Assembly: GCA_023422005.1 (NCBI GenBank)
Contig: JAEZSC010000117.1
Span: 1 to 48,573, forward strand
Reading direction: 5' to 3'
Source: Bacillota bacterium
GTDB taxonomy: Bacteria > Bacillota > Clostridia > Christensenellales > UMGS416
Length of the DNA stretch: 48,573 nucleotides
Positions 1 through 7,058 of the stretch are shown in pieces. Below the pieces are notes generated by a model. It saw only the letters and a list, made by a program, of their open reading frames with translations. It was not told the DNA's origin and made no database searches. Each line of letters begins with the position of its first letter. Position 1 is the stretch's first letter. Position numbers and translations under genes: made by a program.

Positions 1-2
1 AC

Positions 3-422
3 TATCTGCAGGACGAGCTGGAGCGCGCCAACAGCATGCCGCTGTCCACCAAGGCCATCATCGACCGGGAGAAATGCCTGAACATCGTGGGCGACATCCG
101 CCAGAACATGCCCCGGGAGATCATGGAAGCCCAAACCATACAGAGCGAGAAGAACCAGATTCTCTACGATGCCGAGAAAGAAGCCGAGGCCATCATCGCC
201 GACGCCGAAGCCAAGGCCCGTAAGCTTGTGGAGACCGAGGAGATCACCCGGCAGGCCGCCATGCGCGCCGAAGAAATCCTGGCGTCCGCCCACAGCAGCG
301 TTCGGGAAATCAAAAAGAGCGCCAACGAATATGTGGAGGACATCCTGCAGGACCTGGAGAGCTACGTCAGCCGCAGCCTGGACATCATCAAGCAGAATCG
401 AGAGCAAATGAGAGGGCGCTGA
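3..422 (+). CDS. Coiled-coil protein, F-type ATPase subunit b-like / DivIVA-like (5' end cut by window edge)
   Basis: The frame is open from the first bases, so the true start lies upstream; the first internal ATG is at 36. The protein is a charged helix rich in A, E, K and R with repeated segments such as EKEAEAIIADAEAKARKL, typical of a long coiled coil, followed by an EYVEDILQDLESYV stretch. In many Clostridia a protein of this type sits between coaD and ylbJ and is annotated only as ATPase-like from resemblance to ATP synthase subunit b. No membrane segment or catalytic motif is visible in the part present. The neighbouring ylbJ supports the ylb-region placement. Function is not known to me; a scaffold role in division or the cell envelope is a guess. 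Confidence 0.75.
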   Translation, partial: YLQDELERANSMPLSTKAIIDREKCLNIVGDIRQNMPREIMEAQTIQSEKNQILYDAEKEAEAIIADAEAKARKLVETEEITRQAAMRAEEILASAHSSVREIKKSANEYVEDILQDLESYVSRSLDIIKQNREQMRGR

Positions 423-432
423 CGCTGCGCTT

Positions 433-472
433 CGCTTTCGCCTGCGGCGCTCCGCTTTCGCCTGCGGCGCTG
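433..472. repeat. Tandem direct repeat, 2 x 20 bp
   Basis: The unit CGCTTTCGCCTGCGGCGCT plus one base occurs twice back to back, immediately after the stop of the coiled-coil gene. Each unit contains a small hairpin (CGCCTGCGGCG). It adjoins, and may be part of, the large structured element at 473-777. Confidence 0.8.
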
Positions 473-777
473 TTGCGCCTTGGCGATTTGGTTCGTCATT
501 GACGCTTTGGCGTCAATGACGAGAAAAACGTCCTTCTTCTAACGCAAGCTTTCGCCCCGGCGATAACCGTCGCCGGGGCTGTTCTCTAAGGTTGGGCACT
601 TTCTTACTTCCTTGGAACGAAGATCGCTGCGGCGGGTGTTTTGTACACGATTCTTTCTTGCTATCGTTTGCCTCCGCCGGATAAACCGGCCGTCGGCAAC
701 AGGCCATTCGCCGCGGCAAGGGCTGGTCGGGAACTACGTTCCCTGCTCACCCAAGCAACTTGGGCAGAGCCCTTGCC
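473..777 (-). ncRNA. Large structured element, copy 1 of 3 (putative RNA)
   Basis: No gene is found between 423 and 989. Instead this stretch is a chain of hairpins that aligns with two other intergenic regions (24385-24753 and 37480-37795). Shared blocks, on the minus strand, are a CCGAC-rich hairpin followed by GGTTTATCCGGCGGAGG and an AAACRA purine block, a GC-rich hairpin (GCCCCGGCGA, loop, TCGCCGGGGC), and a terminal hairpin GGCGC-AACA-GCGCC. This copy has an extra hairpin at 494-523 and a 10-bp closing helix (715-724 with 768-777) around a three-way-junction module. It lies downstream of ylbJ and convergent with the coiled-coil gene. Transcription is inferred, not seen. Confidence 0.45.
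721..760 (-). repeat. Three-way-junction module in structured element copy 1
   Basis: The minus strand reads GTTGCT-TGGGTG-AGCA, hairpin GGAAC/GTTCC, then GACCAGCC. In this copy the module lies at the 5' side of the element and is closed by a 10-bp helix; in copy 3 it is at the 3' side. Confidence 0.7.
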
Positions 778-816
778 CTACATAGCTGTCTACCAACACA
801 CAACCATTATGTAGAT

Positions 817-971
817 GGGGTCCGAAGGTTTCCAAAGGGCGATCGGAAAGCCCTTTGGCCTTGGCGCAGGATGCGCCGCAGCCCAGCGCCACTGGAAGCG
901 GCTTTGCCGCTTCAGCCGGCTGGATGCCGGCGAAGTGGTGCGCAGGACGCGCCTCGAAGGCGCGAAACCCC
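817..971 (+). repeat. Branched intergenic repeat, long form, copy 1 of 5
   Basis: The element starts GGGGTCCGAAGGTTTCC and ends GCGCGAAACCCC. The outer arms GGTTTC and GAAACC pair. Inside are the hairpin CCAAAGGGC/GCCCTTTGG common to all copies and, only in the long form, further hairpins including GAAGCGGC/GCCGCTTC and GCCGGC/GCCGGC. It matches 12858-13010 almost throughout, and the outer parts match 20350-20412, 28879-28944 and 43865-43934. Short open frames across it recur only because the DNA recurs, so I do not call them genes. Confidence 0.8.
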
Positions 972-989
972 TCACCTTATGCGAAGTGC

Positions 990-2132
990 TTAACGCGACA
1001 GCCCATTGGGAGCGTTCTTTTTGCCAAAGAGAGCCAGGGTTGCAACAAGTAATACCGCCCCGGCGCAATAGGCAGCGGAGCTCATCAGCGCCTGCCCTGC
1101 CGAGACCGGCAAGCCTGCGGTCGGCAGAAACACCGCCGCTTCCACTGCCGGCAGCGCCATCAGCGCGGCGCCAAGCCCCCCAGCCAGCGCTGCCTGCACG
1201 GCCTTGCCCAGCAGAAAGCGTATGAGCGGAACCCCTGCACGGGAAAGATAGAGCATGCTCTGGGCCTGTATGCACAAGCCACCCCAGCTGATCAGCGCGC
1301 ACAGCACCGCCACCCGCTGGGCCATCGGCACCGAGGCGGAGGCAACGGCGCTGCAACCGTTGGTCATCTCCAGCATACCCACCAGCACCGGCTGCGCCAG
1401 AGCGGGGCTCAACCCCAGCGCATGGAACAGCGGCGAGAGCGCCCAGGCCAGCGGCTCAAAGGCGTGGATCTGCCGCAGCAGCGCCGTGACGACCGAAAAA
1501 AGCAGGATGTACCCGCCCACTGTCCACAGAGTCTCCACAGACTTTTTGATGGCATCCCCCACCGCTTGCATGGCCGGCTGCCCGGTTTGTACGCTTTGCA
1601 CCATGGGTGCCGCCACGCCTCGCCGCCGGTCGCCGCCAACGGAGAAGAACACGCCGGTCAGCAGCACCGCGGCGAAGTGGCCGGCCAGTATCACCCACCC
1701 TGCCGCCGGGCTGCCCAGCAGACCGGCGCCCACCGCGCCCAGCATGAAGACCGGGCCCGTGGACGAGGCCAGCACGCCGGTGCGCCGGGCGTCGGCAGGA
1801 TTCAGCAGGCCGGCGTCGTATAAATCCAACGTCATGCGCGCGCCGGTTGGATAACCCGAGAGCATACTTACCAACAGGGCGAAGGCCGAACACCCCGGGC
1901 ACGCGAATACCGGCCGCATGAGGCCATCCAGCGTGCGGCCGGCGGCGGCCACAGCACCGCTCTCGATGAGCAGCCACGCGCACACCATGAAGGGCAGTAT
2001 GCTGGGCAGCACAATGCCCAGGAACAGCTCCAGCCCCGTGCGGGCGGCAGAGAGCGCCGCCTGGGGCTGCAGCACACAGCCCAGCATGACCAAAGCCGCC
2101 AGTGCGGCCAGTGCGATGTCCTTGGGTTTCAT
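990..2132 (-). CDS. ylbJ: Sporulation integral membrane protein YlbJ (SpoVV)
   Basis: A polytopic membrane protein of 380 residues with about eight to ten hydrophobic segments and the YlbJ hallmarks GIVLPSILPFMV near residue 40, SGYPTGARM near 95 and a nucleoside-recognition gate-type second half (VGMLEMTNGCSA). In Bacillus subtilis this protein (SpoVV) is reported to move dipicolinic acid across the outer forespore membrane in the mother cell. Length matches the family. It diverges from the patatin gene, leaving about 75 bp for both promoters. The order coiled-coil gene, ylbJ, patatin, tmcAL follows the Bacillus ylb region without ylbL. Control by the mother-cell factor SigE is expected from the family; I do not see a clear SigE promoter. 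Confidence 0.9.
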   Translation of the reverse strand: MKPKDIALAALAALVMLGCVLQPQAALSAARTGLELFLGIVLPSILPFMVCAWLLIESGAVAAAGRTLDGLMRPVFACPGCSAFALLVSMLSGYPTGARMTLDLYDAGLLNPADARRTGVLASSTGPVFMLGAVGAGLLGSPAAGWVILAGHFAAVLLTGVFFSVGGDRRRGVAAPMVQSVQTGQPAMQAVGDAIKKSVETLWTVGGYILLFSVVTALLRQIHAFEPLAWALSPLFHALGLSPALAQPVLVGMLEMTNGCSAVASASVPMAQRVAVLCALISWGGLCIQAQSMLYLSRAGVPLIRFLLGKAVQAALAGGLGAALMALPAVEAAVFLPTAGLPVSAGQALMSSAAYCAGAVLLVATLALFGKKNAPNGLSR

Positions 2133-2206
2133 GCGGCCCTCCGCCCCGGCAAGCTCACAGGCCCGCCTGATGGGCAGTATCTACATATGTAAGGAGTGAT
2201 TTCAAT

Positions 2207-3007
2207 ATGAGTGAAGCGCCCATCGTGGCCCTGGCGCTGGGAGGCGGCGCCGCCCGTGGCTTGGCGCACATCGGTGTGCTGGAGGTCTTTGACGAGCATA
2301 AGATACCAGTCGACCTGATCGTAGGCTGTTCCATGGGTTCGGTCGTGGGGGCCATGTATGCCTGCGGCACGCCGGCAAAAATGATCCACGGCATCGCCGG
2401 CCAGCTCTTCGCCGCGGATTACCGTAAGATTTTCGACATCACGCTGCCGCGCCTGGGCCTGGTGCGGGGTCAGCGCATCGATACGATCATCCGCACCGTG
2501 CTGGGCGATCGGGAATTCTGCCAGTTGAAAATCCCCTTCGCGGCGGTGGCCACATGCCTGGAAGACAATGTGCTCAAAGTGTTCAACGAAGGCAAGGTGG
2601 CCAACGCCGTGCGCGCCAGCATCTCCATCCCCGGCATCTTTGAACCGGTCATAATTGAGGGAAAGACCTATGTGGACGGCGGCGTGCTGGACCGGGTGCC
2701 TGCCGGCGTGTGCCGCAGCATGCAGCCGGACCTCGTCATCGCCGTGGACGTCAGCTACCACGGTGAGCCGCGGCCGGCGCCCCGCAACATCATCGATGTG
2801 CTGATGAGCTCCTACGAGCTGCTGGAATGGGAAGCCACCCGCAACCGCCTGCTGGATGCCGATATCGCCATCACGCCGGACACCCGCACCATCAACCCCG
2901 CCAACTTCAACACCGTGGAGGAATGCGTGGCCATCGGCCGTGAGGCGACGCTGCAGGTGCTGGAAGGCCTCAAGGAGCGGCTGCGCGGAATCGGCGTGGA
3001 CATCTGA
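2207..3007 (+). CDS. ylbK: Patatin-like phospholipase (YlbK/RssA family)
   Basis: A 266-residue cytosolic serine hydrolase of the patatin family. The oxyanion loop GGGAARG is at residues 12-18, the nucleophile motif GCSMGS has Ser42, and the catalytic Asp157 lies in VDGGVLDRVP, giving the usual Ser-Asp dyad. There is no signal peptide. The start is supported by AAGGAGTG just upstream. It sits where ylbK is found in Bacillus and converges with tmcAL 21 bp downstream. Family members act as acyl hydrolases on lipids; the physiological substrate is not known. Confidence 0.9.
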   Translation: MSEAPIVALALGGGAARGLAHIGVLEVFDEHKIPVDLIVGCSMGSVVGAMYACGTPAKMIHGIAGQLFAADYRKIFDITLPRLGLVRGQRIDTIIRTVLGDREFCQLKIPFAAVATCLEDNVLKVFNEGKVANAVRASISIPGIFEPVIIEGKTYVDGGVLDRVPAGVCRSMQPDLVIAVDVSYHGEPRPAPRNIIDVLMSSYELLEWEATRNRLLDADIAITPDTRTINPANFNTVEECVAIGREATLQVLEGLKERLRGIGVDI

Positions 3008-3028
3008 CCCGGACAGCCAAAACCGCCG

Positions 3029-4246
3029 CTAAACAACAATCATCTTCTCGGTATAGTCCCTTTCACCCCGCCTGTGCGCGGGGTTTTTCATCATCAGCGC
3101 GTAGATGTCCCCAGCCCGCAGATCGATGCGCCACAGCCGGTCCATATCCGCATCCTGGGGCTGGAACTGCGCCGGGCGCGGCACAAAGGGTATGGCAGAG
3201 CGCGTTGCCAGCTCGTTTATGAGCCCTTCCACCCGCCGCGAATATCCCAGCAGCCGCGCATAGGTAGGCCTTGCCTGTCTCAGCGTACCGATGTCTTCTG
3301 CCGTGATGCCCAGCAGTGCCTGCATGGCCGCGCGCTTGATGCGCGCCATCGTGTAGCGTTTGCTCTTGGCCGCAAAGGCGAAGCCCTCGGCGGTGCCGGC
3401 GGTGAAGGCCGCGGAGCGGGCCCGGTTGTGCAGCCCTTCGGCTGCGTCCGGCCAGGGCGCGCCGGAGCGCAGTGCGTAGAGCAGCATGGCGTCCAGCGCC
3501 GCGAGATCCGGCACTCTGCCCTGCTCCAGCTCCCCATCGATGATCTGCGCCGCTTCCGGCGGCACAGCCTGCCGCCAATCGTCGCCGCCTCGCTCCAGCG
3601 CCTGCCGCACCGCTGTGGCGCTGGCGATACCACCGGCGATGGCCGTATCGTGGTAGCCCGCGGACACACGCTGTACGACGATGGGTTCCATGGCGCTTTG
3701 CAGCCTCTCCAGCCAGTGCAGATACATGGCGCCCAGCACGGCGTTGGGCCGGCCCGCATCGGCGATATCCACCATTGCGGCAGCTTCCTCCCCACCCTGT
3801 GTTGCCATGATCGCGGCGGCGCGGGCCCTGGGGTGCGGCAGACCTTCTTTCATTTTCTCTGCCAATGCCTTTTTGAGCACCTCAGGTTCGTCAAAGCGCA
3901 GCCTGCCCAGCGCTCGCAGCGTGCCGATGTCTTTCACTTCGGATCCGAAACTCAGGGCGTCCAGCCGCAGGCCGTCCAGCACCGATATGCCGCCGCAGGC
4001 GAACCAATCGGCGCTCTGCAGCGCGTAGAAGGCCGGCAGCTCAAACACAGCATCGACGCCGCCGCACAGCGCCATGCGCGTGCGGGCCCATTTATCAAAA
4101 ATGGCCGGCTCTCCCCGTTGCACGAAAGGCCCGCTCATGACCGCCACCACGGCGTCGAAGCCGCCGCGCAGCCGCGCCTGCTCAGCCTGGTAGAGGTGGC
4201 CGCTATGGAAGGGATTGTATTCCGCGACAATGCCGCAGATTTTCAT
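3029..4246 (-). CDS. tmcAL: tRNA(Met) cytidine acetate ligase TmcAL (YlbM)
   Basis: A protein of 405 residues starting with GIVAEYNPFHSGHLYQ; the HxxH signature (His14, His17) belongs to the nucleotidyltransferase-type active site of TmcAL. The family makes N4-acetylcytidine at the wobble base of elongator tRNA-Met from acetate and ATP through acetyl-AMP. Length and N-terminus match the family. It is transcribed divergently from ackA across a 180 bp gap. The neighbourhood is suggestive because acetate kinase handles the same metabolite, although this order is common in Clostridia and may reflect history only. Confidence 0.92.
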   Translation of the reverse strand: MKICGIVAEYNPFHSGHLYQAEQARLRGGFDAVVAVMSGPFVQRGEPAIFDKWARTRMALCGGVDAVFELPAFYALQSADWFACGGISVLDGLRLDALSFGSEVKDIGTLRALGRLRFDEPEVLKKALAEKMKEGLPHPRARAAAIMATQGGEEAAAMVDIADAGRPNAVLGAMYLHWLERLQSAMEPIVVQRVSAGYHDTAIAGGIASATAVRQALERGGDDWRQAVPPEAAQIIDGELEQGRVPDLAALDAMLLYALRSGAPWPDAAEGLHNRARSAAFTAGTAEGFAFAAKSKRYTMARIKRAAMQALLGITAEDIGTLRQARPTYARLLGYSRRVEGLINELATRSAIPFVPRPAQFQPQDADMDRLWRIDLRAGDIYALMMKNPAHRRGERDYTEKMIVV

Positions 4247-4263
4247 GGTGACGTCCTTTCGTG

Positions 4264-4291
4264 TTGTATTTTGAGGATTCTCTGCTATACT
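4264..4291 (+). promoter_or_regulatory. Putative promoter of ackA
   Basis: TTGTAT and TATACT hexamers are 16 bp apart, about 140 bp ahead of ackA. The implied long leader (about 4298-4428) has no riboswitch fold that I recognise. Confidence 0.5.
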
Positions 4292-4428
4292 ATATATTTG
4301 GTGTTTATAAGGTACAAAAACCGAACAGGAATCACAATCTGGCGATCTACCTTATTATGATACCACGCCCCGACCGGGCGAGCCACGAGGAAATTGACGG
4401 TCAACGTCTGCTATTTATAGGAGGTTCC

Positions 4429-5622
4429 ATGAAGATTCTCGTCATCAACACCGGCAGCTCGTCGCTGAAGTATCAGCTCATCGACATGACGACCGAGCAG
4501 GTCATCGCCAAGGGTCTTGCCGAACGCATCGGCATCGAGGGCAGCAATCTCAAGCATGTTCCCTTTGGCCGTGACGCCGTGCTGATTGAACAGCCCATGA
4601 AGGACCATATCGAAGCCATCCGCCTGGTTATGGACGCGCTGACCCATCCCGGTCACGGCGTGCTCAGCGACATGTCCGCCATCAACGCCGTGGGCCACCG
4701 CGTGGTGCATGGTGGCGAGAAGTTCTCCGGTTCCGTGCTCATCAACGACGAGGTCATGGCCGCCATACAGGAAAACGTACCGCTGGCCCCTCTGCACAAC
4801 CCAGCCAACATCATGGGCATACAGGCCTGCCGCCAGGTTATGCCCGGCGTACCCATGGTCGCCGTGTTCGATACCGCCTTCCACCAGAGCATGCCGCCCA
4901 AGGCCTTCCTCTACGGCCTTCCCTACGATTTCTACAAGCGCCTGCGCGTGCGACGCTACGGCTTCCACGGCACCAGCCACAAGTATGTGTCTGAGCGCGC
5001 CGCGGCCCTCATCGGCAAGCCGGTGGATGTGGCAAAGATTGTGACGTGCCACCTGGGCAACGGCTGCTCCATCGCCGCCGTGGATGGCGGCAAGTCTGTG
5101 GACACCTCTATGGGCCTGACCCCGCTGGAAGGCGTGATCATGGGAACCCGCTGCGGCGATATCGACCCCGCGATCATCGAATACCTGATGGGCCAGGGCA
5201 ATCTGACCATCGAGGAAGTTATGTCCATCCTCAACAAGAAGTCCGGCCTCATGGGCATCTCCACCGTGAGCTCCGACATGCGCGATGTGCTGTCCGCCGC
5301 CGATGACGGCAACGAGAAAGCCAAAAACGCCGTGGAAGTGTTCTGCTACCGCATCCGCAAGTACATCGGCGCTTATGCCGCCGCCATGGGTGGGCTGGAC
5401 GCCGTGGTGTTCACCGCCGGCATCGGCGAGAACAACCCCCGCCTGCGCAAGATGATCTGCGAAGGTCTGGATTTCCTGGGCATCAAGGTGTGCGACGAGA
5501 AGAACCTGAGCCGTGCCGCCGAGCAGGACATCTCCGCAGACGGCAGCCCCGTGCGCACGCTGGTCATCTCGACCAACGAAGAACTCGTAATCGCCCGCGA
5601 TACATTGGCTCTCGTTAAGTAA
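4429..5622 (+). CDS. ackA: Acetate kinase
   Basis: A protein of 397 residues. The first residues MKILVINTGSSSLKYQ carry Asn7 and the phosphate loop. Arg91 (HRVVHGGEKF), Asp148 (FDTAF), His180 (GFHGTSH) and Arg241 (GTRCGD) fall at the numbers known for Methanosarcina acetate kinase, so the active site is complete. It catalyses acetyl phosphate + ADP to acetate + ATP in the cytosol. The start is set by the AGGAGG at 4419-4424; an in-frame upstream extension lacks family similarity. No pta gene is beside it; the PduL gene at 29019-29594 could supply acetyl phosphate. A strong terminator follows. Confidence 0.96.
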   Translation: MKILVINTGSSSLKYQLIDMTTEQVIAKGLAERIGIEGSNLKHVPFGRDAVLIEQPMKDHIEAIRLVMDALTHPGHGVLSDMSAINAVGHRVVHGGEKFSGSVLINDEVMAAIQENVPLAPLHNPANIMGIQACRQVMPGVPMVAVFDTAFHQSMPPKAFLYGLPYDFYKRLRVRRYGFHGTSHKYVSERAAALIGKPVDVAKIVTCHLGNGCSIAAVDGGKSVDTSMGLTPLEGVIMGTRCGDIDPAIIEYLMGQGNLTIEEVMSILNKKSGLMGISTVSSDMRDVLSAADDGNEKAKNAVEVFCYRIRKYIGAYAAAMGGLDAVVFTAGIGENNPRLRKMICEGLDFLGIKVCDEKNLSRAAEQDISADGSPVRTLVISTNEELVIARDTLALVK

Positions 5623-5633
5623 AAGACACCATG

Positions 5634-5661
5634 CGCCCGGTCTTCAGACCGGGCGTTTTTT
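5634..5661 (+). terminator. Rho-independent terminator of ackA
   Basis: A perfect 10-bp stem (CGCCCGGTCT / AGACCGGGCG) with a 2-nt gap is followed by six T. Confidence 0.9.
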
Positions 5662-5706
5662 ATTGCAGGCGTTGCGAATATATGTTCTCATTAGGGCAAC
5701 TTTCTA

Positions 5707-5735
5707 TTGACGCGTCACCAAAGATGCGCTATCGT
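5707..5735 (+). promoter_or_regulatory. Putative promoter of the GyrI-like gene
   Basis: TTGACG and TATCGT are separated by 17 bp and lie 36 bp before the start codon at 5771. Confidence 0.5.
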
Positions 5736-5770
5736 AATATCATCTTCTCCCCACGAAAGGAGTGCAAACC

Positions 5771-6289
5771 ATGGCTGAACTCATCAGGTTTGAAAAAGTC
5801 GATCTCCCCGCTCTGCGCCTCATCGGCAAGCCCATCGTAGCGAGCATGTCCGACATGTCTAACAACCCCATCCCCGCTTTCTGGCAGAGCTGCTTCGCCG
5901 ACGGCTCTCTGACGCGGCTGGAGGCCATGGCAGAGCACATCCACGACCCCAGCTATGTGGGCTGCATGTGCCGCTGGGGCGGTCCCGACGGCACGTTCAC
6001 CTATATCATTGGCTTGCTGATGAAGGCCGGCACGCCGGCACCCGAGGGTTATGACTTCGAGGACATGGCCGCGGGGTCCGCTGCGGTGGGCTGGATCAAG
6101 GGTAAGGAACCGGCGGTCTATCAGGTGTCCCATGTCAAGACCGAATCCGCCATGGAAGCCCAAGGCCTGGTTATGGACCCTGACCGCCAGTGGTGCATGG
6201 AGCTGTACAATTGCCCGCGCTTCACAACGCCCGACGAGAACGGCGATAAAATTTTGGACTACTACATCCCGTGCGTGGCTAAGGCTTAA
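5771..6289 (+). CDS. GyrI-like / effector-binding domain protein
   Basis: A 172-residue stand-alone small-molecule-binding domain of the GyrI/AraC effector-binding type: it opens MAELIRFEKVDLPALRLIGKPI, pairs two alpha-beta repeats and ends with the DEN..LDYYIPC strand typical of the family. No DNA-binding domain is attached. The AAAGGAG box 5 to 12 bases upstream favours ATG 5771 over a GTG at 5762. Such proteins bind or hydrolyse hydrophobic ligands; the ligand here is unknown. It stands alone between terminators and converges with the PII-like gene. Confidence 0.75.
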   Translation: MAELIRFEKVDLPALRLIGKPIVASMSDMSNNPIPAFWQSCFADGSLTRLEAMAEHIHDPSYVGCMCRWGGPDGTFTYIIGLLMKAGTPAPEGYDFEDMAAGSAAVGWIKGKEPAVYQVSHVKTESAMEAQGLVMDPDRQWCMELYNCPRFTTPDENGDKILDYYIPCVAKA

Positions 6290-6323
6290 TACACAAACAG
6301 GAACTTGCCATACACTGTGCGCA

Positions 6324-6358
6324 AAGCCGCCGCATCCTCCTTTGGGATACGGCGGCTT
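6324..6358. terminator. Inverted repeat between convergent genes, likely bidirectional terminator
   Basis: AAGCCGCCG and CGGCGGCTT form the main stem, extended by a nearly paired CATCC/GGATA. It lies between the stops of the GyrI-like and PII-like genes. The T-runs on either side are weak. Confidence 0.55.
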
Positions 6359-6392
6359 GCGTTACTTCTGCCAATCGTATAGGCGCACAGTC

Positions 6393-7058
6393 TTACTGCA
6401 GGCCGTAAACCCTGCCGACGTCCTGCACAAACAGTATCCCCTGCCCCGGCTTGTCGATGTGCATTTCATCGCACAGTGCGGAAACGATGGAATCCGTGGT
6501 CTCCTTCTTGGTTAGAATCAGGACGACTTCTTTTTCCGGCTCAATTTCCATCTGGAACAGCTTGCTGTTTTCATGCAGCCCAGAACCTCTGGCTTGCATG
6601 ATCGTGCCGCCCCTAGCGCCGGCCTTGGTAGCCACATCCATGATGTCATCGCCCTTGCCCTTGTCTACAATCACAAAAATCGAATGATACATGCCAGTAT
6701 CCACACCACAACTTTCCATATTTTTCTCATAAGCACACTTGCTCGCGCCCAATACGCTAAGAACCGGCACTGTGAAGGCAATTCCGTGATATGGCTTGCT
6801 GAAATGGAAATGCTTGTCCAGCTTCTCCAGCGCGGCATACCCCAAGGCTTCATCCGCGATCATCAACACGATCTCTTTGCGAATGTCCGACAGGTCCAGC
6901 AGTTCCAGCAAGCGATTGTTCACCGTGCCCCTGCCCAGCATAATGGTTCCGCCCGGCACGCCGTTTTGTTTGGCTATTTTCAAAACACCGCTTCCCGAGC
7001 CAAAGTTCACGATGACGCAAACCAGCATCAAGGAGGGCTTTACGGGATTAACTCCCAT
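6393..7058 (-). CDS. Tandem PII-like regulatory protein
   Basis: A 221-residue protein made of two ferredoxin-like PII domains in tandem, roughly residues 8-105 and 122-215. Each half has the pattern strand, GxxxDIM/VLKIAKxxGxxGGTIMxxRG, then KEIVLMI or KEVVLIL. The canonical GlnB uridylylation loop is not evident. PII-type proteins bind nucleotides and control a partner, often a transporter. Here the partner is very likely the DUF1538 membrane protein, whose gene ends 11 bp inside this one. The pair is less GC-rich than its surroundings. Confidence is high for the fold and low for the ligand. Confidence 0.85.
   Translation of the reverse strand: MGVNPVKPSLMLVCVIVNFGSGSGVLKIAKQNGVPGGTIMLGRGTVNNRLLELLDLSDIRKEIVLMIADEALGYAALEKLDKHFHFSKPYHGIAFTVPVLSVLGASKCAYEKNMESCGVDTGMYHSIFVIVDKGKGDDIMDVATKAGARGGTIMQARGSGLHENSKLFQMEIEPEKEVVLILTKKETTDSIVSALCDEMHIDKPGQGILFVQDVGRVYGLQ

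Noticed and set aside
473..777. Group I or group II intron, RNase P RNA or tmRNA as identity of the structured elements
   Set aside because: No domain V-like hairpin, no GAGGAAAGTC-type RNase P core and no tRNA-like acceptor end are present, and three copies argue against a single-copy housekeeping RNA.
4292..4428. Possible riboswitch in the ackA leader
   Set aside because: The leader is about 130 nt, but I find no known aptamer core and no terminator or sequestered ribosome-binding site.
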